Positions 27,239-36,196 of a DNA stretch of 64,000 nucleotides are shown piece after piece. The notes under the pieces are model-generated. The model was given only the letters and a program-made list of their open reading frames with translations. It had not been told where the DNA came from and made no database searches. Made by a program: the position numbers and the translations under genes. Source of the DNA: Anaerostipes hadrus ATCC 29173 = JCM 17467 (GTDB lineage Bacteria > Bacillota > Clostridia > Lachnospirales > Lachnospiraceae); assembly GCF_030296915.1 (NCBI RefSeq), contig NZ_AP028031.1, positions 1,359,501-1,423,500 on the forward strand. The letters are read 5' to 3'. Numbering within the stretch: position 1 is the stretch's first letter; the number at the start of each line of letters is the position of its first letter.

Positions 27239-29362
27239 TTATTCCAGTGTTAAATCTGCACCAATCTTTCTTCCGGAAGTCGATATATTATTAATTGATA
27301 GATTTTTCGGACGCGATCCTTCACAATTAATCTTATCTAACCCTTTGCAATTAGATAAATTTACAGCATGAACATCTTTTTTCTTATCAAAAAGTCCATA
27401 ATACCAAAAATACTCCCTAATCAATTTCTTAGATTTACGTTGTGTAACACAATGTGTAAACGTACACCCACATACTGAAACAACTCTATCATTCTTTGGT
27501 TTTTCATATCCTTCTGAAGCTATTAAGAAAGCTTTTTTCATTCTAATTCCGTCAAAATTACAATTATTTATTTTACTTTCTTGCGCTCCTCTCTTGCTTC
27601 TTCTAAAACGAAGGGCTGATGCATCATATGCTTTTCGATAGTTAGAATCATCACCATAAAAATCATTTTGAATATTTTTAAATGTACACGAATCAACTAT
27701 AACACCTCCATCACTTGCATCATCACAATCAATCAATCTATTTTTACACGAAATAAATTGGCAATTTCTTATCTCCGCATTTTTTCTGCAAGAAATAACA
27801 TCTATACACTCTTCAAAAATACAATTTTGGATTTTTGAAGATTCACTCGTAAAAATTGAATTTTTAATTGGATTTTTGCATTCCTTAAAATAGCATTCTT
27901 CAATATTTGATGCATCAATGCCTCCACTAGTGTTTATAAAAGGCGATTGTGTTATACTAGTTTCATCTGATTCAATATACATAAATTTATTATATTTATC
28001 TTTAAATATTTCAGAAAACCCTGATTTTTCTATGACAATATTATTATTAAACTGAACTATACAATCATATGACACTTCAATCATAGCATCGTACATTCTT
28101 TCTAAATTTTCTTTATAAAACTGTTTTAAATCACTTTGAAAAATTTTACTATTACAAATTATTATTTTGTTTTTTTCATATCCACTTAATCTAAATAAAT
28201 TAGAAGTACAATTTACTATTTCGCACTGTTCCACAAAAAAATCCTTTGATACTCTAAATAAATATGCACAATCTAAAAACTTAGTATGTTTAATAATTAC
28301 ATTTCCATCACATTCAAAAAAATAGTTTTCTTTGTAACTTAAACATATAATAGTACAATCTGTAATACTCAACTGTCCATTTGCTTTGATTCCTATTCCA
28401 CTGGAAAGTGCACTATCATTATATTTTAAGATACAATGATCAAATAATAATTCTCCTTCACAAATAACATTAGCATGAATCAAAATTTCTTTATTTTTGT
28501 ATACTTTCTGTTTTCCCTTTTCAATCTTTAATTCTTTATCTATTATAATACTTGTAAACTCTTCCTCTTCATTTACAATATCTTCATCCTTTAACTCAAT
28601 ATCATCATCAATAAGATTTTCTTCTAACATACCATATTTTTCTATCAAATAATCTGTACCAAAATTCTCCAATTCATTCCTAACCTGCGATTCAATATTT
28701 TGTTTTGCTTTATTAGAAATAGTCAGATAATCAATTGCCTCATAAATATTATCAGGCACTGAAAAATCATCTAAACCTCCATCTATTGCACACATCTCTA
28801 CAATAAAACGATAGAAAACATCTCCAGATTTTATCTGTTCCAACATTTTAGGATTAAACTTACCTTGTGGGATTCCCCTGCCTATAGTTTGAGCTACCCC
28901 TGCTCTAAATTTTTTAAGTTTTTCATCATTTCCAACATTAGATGAGTATGCACACAAAAAAAGTAGTAATATATCCTGCTCTATTTGTGGCAAATCTAAA
29001 ATACTTTGCTGTGGTTTAACACAAACAATATAATTAACAAAAATTTTTTTTACAGATTCATTAGTTTTTTCAATGTTATCTATAATCTCATTAAGTTGTG
29101 AATCCAAGCCTTTATAATTTTCGTAGTAAATACGCATAAAAATCGTTTGCAGTTTGCTTAACGACCGTATATCCTTTATTACTTTTTTCTTTTGGTCTGA
29201 GCCAAAAGTAATCGCATTTAAAAAATGCTTGTACCATTTTTCATTCTTTAAGGCATAAAAATCATCTGCTTGTGCTTCAAAAAGTTGCTTTGCAGCCTCC
29301 CTTGCATCATCAATTGTAAATATATCTTGATTTACTACGATTGAGTTATAATCTTTATCCAT
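27239..29362 (-). CDS. Large beta-helix protein of unknown function (defence-island gene)
   Basis: This 707-aa protein is not a family I can name. Residues 1-260 are helical, with a segment around IGRGIPQGKFNPKMLEQIKS that ends with DGGLDDFSVPDNIYEAIDYL. An acidic linker (about 255-280) leads to a long repetitive region (about 285-690) with regularly spaced short strands and stacked Cys/Asn/Ile positions (NCTSN, SITDCTIICLS, IQNCIFEECI, IRNCQFISC), the pattern of a right-handed parallel beta-helix of the pectate-lyase fold. No signal peptide is present, so it should be cytoplasmic. It is 18 bp after the membrane-type gene and forms a two-gene unit with it. Confidence 0.75.
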   Translation of the reverse strand: MDKDYNSIVVNQDIFTIDDAREAAKQLFEAQADDFYALKNEKWYKHFLNAITFGSDQKKKVIKDIRSLSKLQTIFMRIYYENYKGLDSQLNEIIDNIEKTNESVKKIFVNYIVCVKPQQSILDLPQIEQDILLLFLCAYSSNVGNDEKLKKFRAGVAQTIGRGIPQGKFNPKMLEQIKSGDVFYRFIVEMCAIDGGLDDFSVPDNIYEAIDYLTISNKAKQNIESQVRNELENFGTDYLIEKYGMLEENLIDDDIELKDEDIVNEEEEFTSIIIDKELKIEKGKQKVYKNKEILIHANVICEGELLFDHCILKYNDSALSSGIGIKANGQLSITDCTIICLSYKENYFFECDGNVIIKHTKFLDCAYLFRVSKDFFVEQCEIVNCTSNLFRLSGYEKNKIIICNSKIFQSDLKQFYKENLERMYDAMIEVSYDCIVQFNNNIVIEKSGFSEIFKDKYNKFMYIESDETSITQSPFINTSGGIDASNIEECYFKECKNPIKNSIFTSESSKIQNCIFEECIDVISCRKNAEIRNCQFISCKNRLIDCDDASDGGVIVDSCTFKNIQNDFYGDDSNYRKAYDASALRFRRSKRGAQESKINNCNFDGIRMKKAFLIASEGYEKPKNDRVVSVCGCTFTHCVTQRKSKKLIREYFWYYGLFDKKKDVHAVNLSNCKGLDKINCEGSRPKNLSINNISTSGRKIGADLTLE

Positions 29363-29380
29363 ATTTTTCTCCCCACTACA

Positions 29381-30904
29381 TTAATTAATCATATTATAAA
29401 CAGAATCAATCTGTCTGCTCACTTGTTTTAAATGTTCATTTGTCTTCTTCTGCATATCATAAACTTCATCAATTACTTTTATTTCTTCTTCTGCAACGAT
29501 AGCTACATCTGCCGATGCCATTGCCATTTCTAATCGATTCTTCTTTGCTTCCATAGCTACATCTGCAGTGCAAGCAATAGCAAATCTTCCTATTCCAATA
29601 TAATTAATTCTTAATACAAACTGCGTTGAAAATAAAGCCATATTACCACCTGATTTAGCCCCAGCCATAATAGCAGTATCCGCCATATCTACAACTTCCA
29701 TCGTTCCAGTTGAAATGGTCATCATCCTTGCAATAGTACGATTTCCAAATGGAATAACCTTTGTCCATTCAATCAATTCTATATTTTGTTTTTCTTTTAT
29801 TTCTGAATACAAATGTCGTACAAAATAAAAGCAACGTGTCAAAATCTCATTGATTACTACAGGAAAAAACTGTCTTTTTAATTCGTGTTTTACCGCCTCC
29901 TCAGTTCTAGAATCAAATTTGTTATCCGCACTTTGAAAAAGAGCATTTAAAGCATTTAAATCTAATTGATTCTTTCCTTCACCTATTCCTTTTGTGAACG
30001 CCTTATACAATTTTTCTGAAAAATCTGACTCTTTGAAAATAGGTAATACAGACAATTCCTTTAAAAGCGACATCAGTGATCCAGGAATACCCATTCCACT
30101 ACCAACAGTAGAACTTGAACCACTTATATCACTATATAAATGTCCTTTTCTATATTTTATCACATTTATTATCCAGTTTAAGAATCCTGAACTAATTTTA
30201 GCAGAAGGAGTTTTCCCTTCAAGCATTCCATTTTCGTCAACCTCAATGGGTATGTTTATTACAGCTCCTTCTCGGTTAACATATGTAGCTTTTTGCGTAA
30301 ACTGTGATGCTATGCAGCAAATTAATCCTCCCAATGTTGGATGATGTGAAAAATCATCTAAATGATGAGATTTTGGCGTTACTTTATCTGCTACTCCTTT
30401 CCATGAATTATCACCTGGTAGTGGATATTTCCACTCTAAAAACCTTATAGCAGTTTCTAATCGTTCTGAATCTAATGGCTTAAGACGTGTTCCTCCTTTT
30501 CCTTCTAAAGAATTATTACAAAACAGTAAATAATCCGGATGCTTTTTTGCAAAAATCATAACCCTATCATTCATCTTTTCATTTGATATTGCCTTAGCCT
30601 CTTTAAAGTTCCATTCTCCAACAAAAATAGCATCAATCAATCCTGCAATCAATCCAGAAGTAACAGCTAACGCATAATCCACTCCATTTGCATTACAAGT
30701 AAGTTTTTCAATTTCTTCTACAGTTTCTGAATAATTATCTAAAAAATCTTTTGTTTTTTTCTGAAATAATTCATGTTCATCTTGGTTCATTAAAGTATCT
30801 GATTCCTCAGAAAATTCTATTCCTGCCTTCTCTGGAAAACACAAATCATATTTTATTCTGAAACCGTCTATTTCTTTATGATGAAGTATGTGTTTTGCTT
30901 TCAT
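29381..30904 (-). CDS. Hydrophobic protein of unknown function, partner of the beta-helix protein
   Basis: This 507-aa protein has hydrophobic segments (ALAVTSGLIAGLIDAIFVG near 78-96; a Gly/Ala-rich late region) and a conserved-looking histidine cluster, KSHHLDDFSHHPTLGGL near residues 182-198, plus a glycine-rich SGSSSTVGSGMGIPGS near 265-280. I have a recollection of similar proteins in accessory regions of gut Firmicutes but know of no assigned function. The C-terminus is a coiled-coil-like helix. Start ATG 30904 has GAGGAGG at good spacing. A metal-dependent or membrane-acting effector is a guess from the His cluster and hydrophobicity. Confidence 0.7.
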   Translation of the reverse strand: MKAKHILHHKEIDGFRIKYDLCFPEKAGIEFSEESDTLMNQDEHELFQKKTKDFLDNYSETVEEIEKLTCNANGVDYALAVTSGLIAGLIDAIFVGEWNFKEAKAISNEKMNDRVMIFAKKHPDYLLFCNNSLEGKGGTRLKPLDSERLETAIRFLEWKYPLPGDNSWKGVADKVTPKSHHLDDFSHHPTLGGLICCIASQFTQKATYVNREGAVINIPIEVDENGMLEGKTPSAKISSGFLNWIINVIKYRKGHLYSDISGSSSTVGSGMGIPGSLMSLLKELSVLPIFKESDFSEKLYKAFTKGIGEGKNQLDLNALNALFQSADNKFDSRTEEAVKHELKRQFFPVVINEILTRCFYFVRHLYSEIKEKQNIELIEWTKVIPFGNRTIARMMTISTGTMEVVDMADTAIMAGAKSGGNMALFSTQFVLRINYIGIGRFAIACTADVAMEAKKNRLEMAMASADVAIVAEEEIKVIDEVYDMQKKTNEHLKQVSRQIDSVYNMIN

Positions 30905-31201
30905 ATAAATACTCCTCCTCAACTTTGTGCTATATGATTTCTTAATGTCTTAGGAACCTTAAGGAAATTCCTAAAAACAACACCAGTCATCAAAAAATAA
31001 CATTTTTAAAATTATTTTTTATTTCATCGTGTATAATTTTAAAATATTCTTTCACCCTAAAATAATCTAGTATTTTTTTCATTGATTTATTTTTTCATTT
31101 TCCTAAGAATTCCTTATGTTCTTCATTTTCATTCATCTTTTTCTCCTTTTGTATTTCACATCATAATATGCTTATTACTCGAGTATTTAACTATTCTTAT
31201 T
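30905..31201. other. 297-bp AT-rich gap downstream of the RT gene
   Basis: The minus strand holds a micro-ORF of 13 codons (31095-31136, MNENEEHKEFLGK) behind a strong AAAAGGAG site, then a 30-aa ORF (30990-31082, starting MKKILDYFRVKEYF) without one, and a 7-bp hairpin TTAGGAA/TTCCTAA (30950-30974). The stretch could hold a small RNA or a decayed peptide gene; nothing here is certain. Confidence 0.4.
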
Positions 31202-34111
31202 CTAAATTTCACCCCATCCCGCAGGTAATGGTTTAAATGGTCCACTAATTTCCAAACCTTTTCTACATTTTCTTAATCTTTCTATATCAACCGTACCAAT
31301 CAATACCGAAGCATTTTCTCCACCCTTTACTCTTAGAATATTTGCATAATCTTTTTTTGTCGGTTGTACAATTCTACTATCCCCATATTCTGACATATTA
31401 GCTTGTACACAATAGCAATACATATCTCTACTTAATGCTTCCATAATATTTCCAAAATAATGTGTATCTTTATTCCATTCTACTCCACACAAAATATCTG
31501 CCTGCCCTTGAAAAGTCTGTCTTAATTTTATTGATGTTAATTCATAACAACAATACGTTACAAATTTTATACCATTCCATTCAAACAATGTATGCTTCTG
31601 TCCTTTAGCCGGTTCACATCTTACCTTTTCTACATCCTTTAACTCCCGTGGTGAAAAATATTTTTTTTGGTGAAAAAATGGCACTGCATATGATGTCTCA
31701 CTAATTTTTATAGGTAAAATTGTAGTTGTTAAATTATACACTAGATGTTCATGTTTTATATGTTCAATTCCACCTATTATCACCATATTATGTTTTGCCG
31801 ATTTCTTTTGCAATATCTCCAAATATTCCAATGGAATATATGCTTCAGGAAAAACCAATAAATCTACATGATTGCGTATTGCTTCATTTAAGATTCGCCC
31901 TATTTCTTTACATCTATTTGAAACATCTCTTGTTTTGTCATTTAATATATCTGCAATATCGTCTCCATTCATTTTCACATTAGCAACTGCAATATGCATT
32001 TCTTTTTTTGATTTACTCTTAATCTTTATTAAAGAATGTTCATTTTCAAAAGATTGTACTGAAATATATCTCTCCAAAATAGTTCCTTTATTCTCTCCAA
32101 AATTTTCTGCATATTTTCTATACAAGATTTCCACACATTCTTGATCTGAATATAAAGTTCTATTTCCATTTTTAATTGATCTAAGTAACTCACCAAATAA
32201 AATTTCAAATGGACTTAGTATATAGGGTGCATATTTTCGATTATTTTTTATATATGGATTCTTTAAACCATATTCCATATATTGAGTTAATGGTAAAAAA
32301 TTCTTATTATCTTCCACTGAAACATTCGGCTGAATTTCTTCCATGAAATTTTCTATATTAATAGGCAATAACGATTTGTTAATCATTCTCGATCTACAAT
32401 ATAATTCTCGAATTTTTTCTATAACATCTATATTGTATAAATTATCATATTTTTTATATTTCTCACAACCTTGAAATATAATACTCGTTTCTGCTATTGC
32501 ATGATCAACATCTTCTCCCCAAAATATTGCTGTTGATCTTGTCAAACAAGACAAATAATAATATATTAAAGAGTCCCCCACATTTTCAATTTCGTTACTT
32601 TTTAAGTACCCATATTCTTCAGATTTATTGGTGTTTTCATCCATATGATTAATTGCTTGAAATACAACTTGAGACAAATGCACTATGCCTTTACTATATT
32701 TATTGATTACATAATAATTAAGAATACTTTCCCATAACGTATAATTATTCAACGTCTCTTTATAGTCTAATATTTGTTCTAAACTCTTTGTGAATTTTTC
32801 TACAATTTTTCTTTCTGTAAATTTAGACATCAAAATATTTTTGCCTAATATCTTTGACATAGCATATTTATCAATAGTCGTTTTGTTAATTGATCTTAAT
32901 TTATTAACACTATCATCTCTTTCAATTCTAAGAATCTCTGTTCCGAATTCTTCTACTGCCGTTTCTGGAATATAATTAAATTCACTCGTATTTTTGCAAA
33001 TATCATTATGTATTTTATCAATAATTGTATCATAGCCATCTTTATCTATATAAAAAAATCGAAACTTTTCTCCTTGAAATACTAGTTTTTCATAATTTTT
33101 AAGATAAAAAGATTCATCTTCATTCTTTCCCAATATATTTTCTTTGCTTAGTTTTTTTATCATATAATCAAAAATATATTGATTCCCCTTTTTTAGAATT
33201 TGTTTCTTTAATTTAGGAGCCTCATCATCTGGAATTTCCATTAATAACAACATATCATCAACATAGCGACCATAATATGAAATATCTGAAACTTTATCAA
33301 TCATAAGATCTACATCTTTCAAATATTGATTTGCTATAATATTAGCTGGTAGAAATCCTATTGGTAAAATATTAGCATTTTTATATCCACATTTCTTTGA
33401 ATATGTTTCAAAAACTTTATAAACAAACCTATTCAATCTTTTTATAATGTCTAGATCATCTATATCCTTACAAAAATCTACTGTCATTTTGTCATATATT
33501 TTCTCTGTAATTTCTACATTGTAATAATATCTGGTTAAATCTAACATTGTTATTATTAAACTTTTTGTTCCTGCCTTTTCTCTAGCTAAATTTAATCCAT
33601 TATTTCTCCAACTTTCATATTGATTAAAATATGGTTTAAATAAATTAGGAGATGCTGTTGTTTTTTGTCCATCAAACATTAAATTTTCATTTAATCGATT
33701 CCCATAGCAATTTTCATATAATTTCTCATCTATTTTATATCCTATTTTTAGTATCCACAATATTCCTAGTATATGACCATCCACTGACATATCTATAAAA
33801 TTATTATATTTTTCTATTTCTATATCCTCACCGTTTATATTAGAGATTACAATGGACTTAGTGTCTTCTATCTCATTTTTATTTCTTATTTTCTTAGGGA
33901 ATGTTAATACTTTTATAGATTTCAAGATTTTATTTTCATAATTTATCCATTTATTTTCCTCTTGAATTGCCTCATAAAGATCTGTCAATTTTTCATCTAT
34001 ATTGTATTCCTCATATTCTGCTATTCGCATTCTTAAAAACGGTACTGTTTTATCTAAATATACACTCCCTTTTAATTTTCTATATGCATCTTCAACTAAT
34101 TTCTTATCCAT
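31202..34111 (-). CDS. Reverse transcriptase-nitrilase fusion (DRT type 1 / UG1 architecture)
   Basis: This 969-aa protein joins an N-terminal reverse transcriptase to a C-terminal carbon-nitrogen hydrolase (nitrilase). RT motif A is LDLTRYYYNV (D191), motif B-like LPIGFLPANIIANQYL (249-264), and the polymerase site YVDD is at 283-286. The nitrilase begins near residue 705 and shows the Glu-Lys-Cys triad: FPEAY (E756), HQKKYFSP (K816/817) and TYCCYE (C855 most likely). This architecture defines the defence-associated RT type 1 group, which protects against phage. The gene follows a HEPN-like gene by 68 bp. Confidence 0.9.
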   Translation of the reverse strand: MDKKLVEDAYRKLKGSVYLDKTVPFLRMRIAEYEEYNIDEKLTDLYEAIQEENKWINYENKILKSIKVLTFPKKIRNKNEIEDTKSIVISNINGEDIEIEKYNNFIDMSVDGHILGILWILKIGYKIDEKLYENCYGNRLNENLMFDGQKTTASPNLFKPYFNQYESWRNNGLNLAREKAGTKSLIITMLDLTRYYYNVEITEKIYDKMTVDFCKDIDDLDIIKRLNRFVYKVFETYSKKCGYKNANILPIGFLPANIIANQYLKDVDLMIDKVSDISYYGRYVDDMLLLMEIPDDEAPKLKKQILKKGNQYIFDYMIKKLSKENILGKNEDESFYLKNYEKLVFQGEKFRFFYIDKDGYDTIIDKIHNDICKNTSEFNYIPETAVEEFGTEILRIERDDSVNKLRSINKTTIDKYAMSKILGKNILMSKFTERKIVEKFTKSLEQILDYKETLNNYTLWESILNYYVINKYSKGIVHLSQVVFQAINHMDENTNKSEEYGYLKSNEIENVGDSLIYYYLSCLTRSTAIFWGEDVDHAIAETSIIFQGCEKYKKYDNLYNIDVIEKIRELYCRSRMINKSLLPINIENFMEEIQPNVSVEDNKNFLPLTQYMEYGLKNPYIKNNRKYAPYILSPFEILFGELLRSIKNGNRTLYSDQECVEILYRKYAENFGENKGTILERYISVQSFENEHSLIKIKSKSKKEMHIAVANVKMNGDDIADILNDKTRDVSNRCKEIGRILNEAIRNHVDLLVFPEAYIPLEYLEILQKKSAKHNMVIIGGIEHIKHEHLVYNLTTTILPIKISETSYAVPFFHQKKYFSPRELKDVEKVRCEPAKGQKHTLFEWNGIKFVTYCCYELTSIKLRQTFQGQADILCGVEWNKDTHYFGNIMEALSRDMYCYCVQANMSEYGDSRIVQPTKKDYANILRVKGGENASVLIGTVDIERLRKCRKGLEISGPFKPLPAGWGEI

Positions 34112-34179
34112 AACTGTATTTCATTCCCCTTATATATTATTGTTTAACTATTATTTTGACAAAAATGTTGTGAAAATTT

Positions 34180-35976
34180 TTAACGAATTACTTTGAACGC
34201 ATCCTTACTCGGCATCTCAAAATGTTTTAACTTCTCACTATTTTTAAAAATCTGATAGCAAGAATGAGAAGTTAACGAAAGTAACTTTATAACTGCTACT
34301 CCCAAATATAAACAAGCACCTGTAGAGCAAGTATATTCATCCATAATACCATGTGCAATTTCATTTCTTATATTAGCACCTGCTCGTTCATTTAGTAAAC
34401 CTCTAAATGTAAATAAAATATCATTATCATAACAATCTAACATTTCAGGTAAAGAAAAAACAGAACTTAATACCTTTTCCAGAGATGAACCATCACTTTC
34501 TAATGTTATTGTCAAGCCACCCACCTCTCGAGCAATGTTTCTAAAAAGTTTTTCTACTTGTGGTGCAAGAATATGAATTGCTTCATAATAATCCCCATTT
34601 ATAAACATGTACAATCCACTTTGAAATATGCGTTCTCTTCCATCTGGAATAATCAAATTGTCTTTCACTAAAAATTTCATCTTTGAGTCATCAATAACAA
34701 ACTTTTCCCTCAATAAAGACAATGCATTTTTAATCCAAATATCCCCTAAAAGTTTTTGTTGTTCTAACGCATTTTGATACATATGCAATTTCAAAAATTT
34801 TAAATTTTTTTCTGGGTTATGAATATCTAATGGTGGCAATACTAACACTGTTTGTCCCTCAGCATTAATTAATTTTTTTTCAAATAAATGAGCTATAGGA
34901 TTTTCATTATATCTTTTTATCACACGTTCTTTAATATCTTCATACTTCTCAAATACAAGCATTTGTGTTAACCTAAGGATACTTTCCTCAAAAGTTAATC
35001 CATCCATATTGATTTTAAGATTTTCAATAACACCTTTTATATCAATTTCCTTGGTAAATGGTACCATTATTTTAGGAATTTCTTTCTGTATTTCAACTAA
35101 TCTTCTATGTGTATTTTCTGCTTTTTGAGTTTCTCCATTATCTCGATATAACATTATCCCTTTTTGATAATAATTAACTGCCCTTAATGCATCTTGAATA
35201 TTATTCTGAAATATCTTCTCAGCAAAATCTACATAATAATTTGCCCACATTATTTTATTTTGTTTCGCTTCGTCATTTCTTTTTAATTTAGATAAGCACT
35301 GTATCTTTAATTCATAGGCTTGTTCAACTTTAATAACGTTATTATCACTATCATTGATCAAATCATCTAACACTTTTAAAAATATAGATACATCGAATCC
35401 TTTTTGATAAAAAAACAACTCTATTATTCGCAGCAAGAAAAAACCATCACTACTTGCAGTATTACTCTTAATAAAATTATTAAGCCACTCTTGTATTTCA
35501 TTATATAATGTATCTTGTTTTGTTTGCACTGAAATACATACAGCTCTTTGTATCATATCAAGTGAAGCAATATTTTCATTAGCCTCATACCAAAGAATAA
35601 ATAATTTCCAATATGTATTGGCCGCAATTTTTGCAGCAACAAATTCTTTTTTATTTACCCACAATATATCAGCAATTCGTGCACGCAAAATTAATGGTAA
35701 TTTCTCTAATTCCAAATTCTGCAATTTTAAATAATCATCTTCGGATATATCTTCAATTGAAAAAGCACGTCTACCATCTGCCATTACAAGCATAGGATGG
35801 AATTCTATTCCATTATTATCAATTTTCATGCCTAATGAAGATATATTTTTTACTAAATCAAAAATATATCTTTCTTCTTCAGGTAATTTTTTCTTGTCAG
35901 CATCCGTAAACAAACTAGATAATAATGTATATTTTTTATCTACAATAATTTGATTCAATAATTCATATATACTCAC
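34180..35976 (-). CDS. DUF4209-like protein with C-terminal HEPN motif
   Basis: This 598-aa, mostly helical protein ends in a region with LLNERAGANIRNEIAHGIMDE. It contains the HEPN RNase signature RNEIAH (RX4H; R537, H542) in the form typical of DUF4209-type proteins. The first 400 residues look like helical repeats (TPR-like, e.g. ALRAVNYYQKGIMLYRDNGE). HEPN proteins in defence islands usually cleave RNA once triggered. It lies directly between the small membrane protein and the RT-nitrilase genes, so an operon is likely. The family name is by recollection of the motif. Confidence 0.75.
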   Translation of the reverse strand: MSIYELLNQIIVDKKYTLLSSLFTDADKKKLPEEERYIFDLVKNISSLGMKIDNNGIEFHPMLVMADGRRAFSIEDISEDDYLKLQNLELEKLPLILRARIADILWVNKKEFVAAKIAANTYWKLFILWYEANENIASLDMIQRAVCISVQTKQDTLYNEIQEWLNNFIKSNTASSDGFFLLRIIELFFYQKGFDVSIFLKVLDDLINDSDNNVIKVEQAYELKIQCLSKLKRNDEAKQNKIMWANYYVDFAEKIFQNNIQDALRAVNYYQKGIMLYRDNGETQKAENTHRRLVEIQKEIPKIMVPFTKEIDIKGVIENLKINMDGLTFEESILRLTQMLVFEKYEDIKERVIKRYNENPIAHLFEKKLINAEGQTVLVLPPLDIHNPEKNLKFLKLHMYQNALEQQKLLGDIWIKNALSLLREKFVIDDSKMKFLVKDNLIIPDGRERIFQSGLYMFINGDYYEAIHILAPQVEKLFRNIAREVGGLTITLESDGSSLEKVLSSVFSLPEMLDCYDNDILFTFRGLLNERAGANIRNEIAHGIMDEYTCSTGACLYLGVAVIKLLSLTSHSCYQIFKNSEKLKHFEMPSKDAFKVIR

Positions 35977-36028
35977 ACTCTCAACTCCTAATACGAATTT
36001 ACTCTACAATATATTATCTCATCTGTAA

Positions 36029-36196
36029 TTATATTCTTAGCCATTCTGATAATTTAGAACCATTCTTTTTTCCAACAATTACGCATGTTGTGAGTGCACC
36101 TAAAATAACTCCACCTTTTTTTACATACTTGGCAACATTTTCCATTTTCTTATGATCATATCTATTCAACTTTTTCTTTTGAAATCTCTCTTCCAT
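36029..36196 (-). CDS. Small single-helix membrane protein
   Basis: This 55-aa protein has a lysine-rich N-terminus, then one hydrophobic helix, GGVILGALTTCVIVG, and a short polar tail. ATG 36196 is chosen because it follows GGAGGTG; the start lies inside the last 35 bp of the NUDIX gene, so translation is coupled. The gene would be missed by length cut-offs. Its tight placement between the NUDIX and HEPN genes suggests it belongs to the RT operon. Confidence 0.65.
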   Translation of the reverse strand: MEERFQKKKLNRYDHKKMENVAKYVKKGGVILGALTTCVIVGKKNGSKLSEWLRI

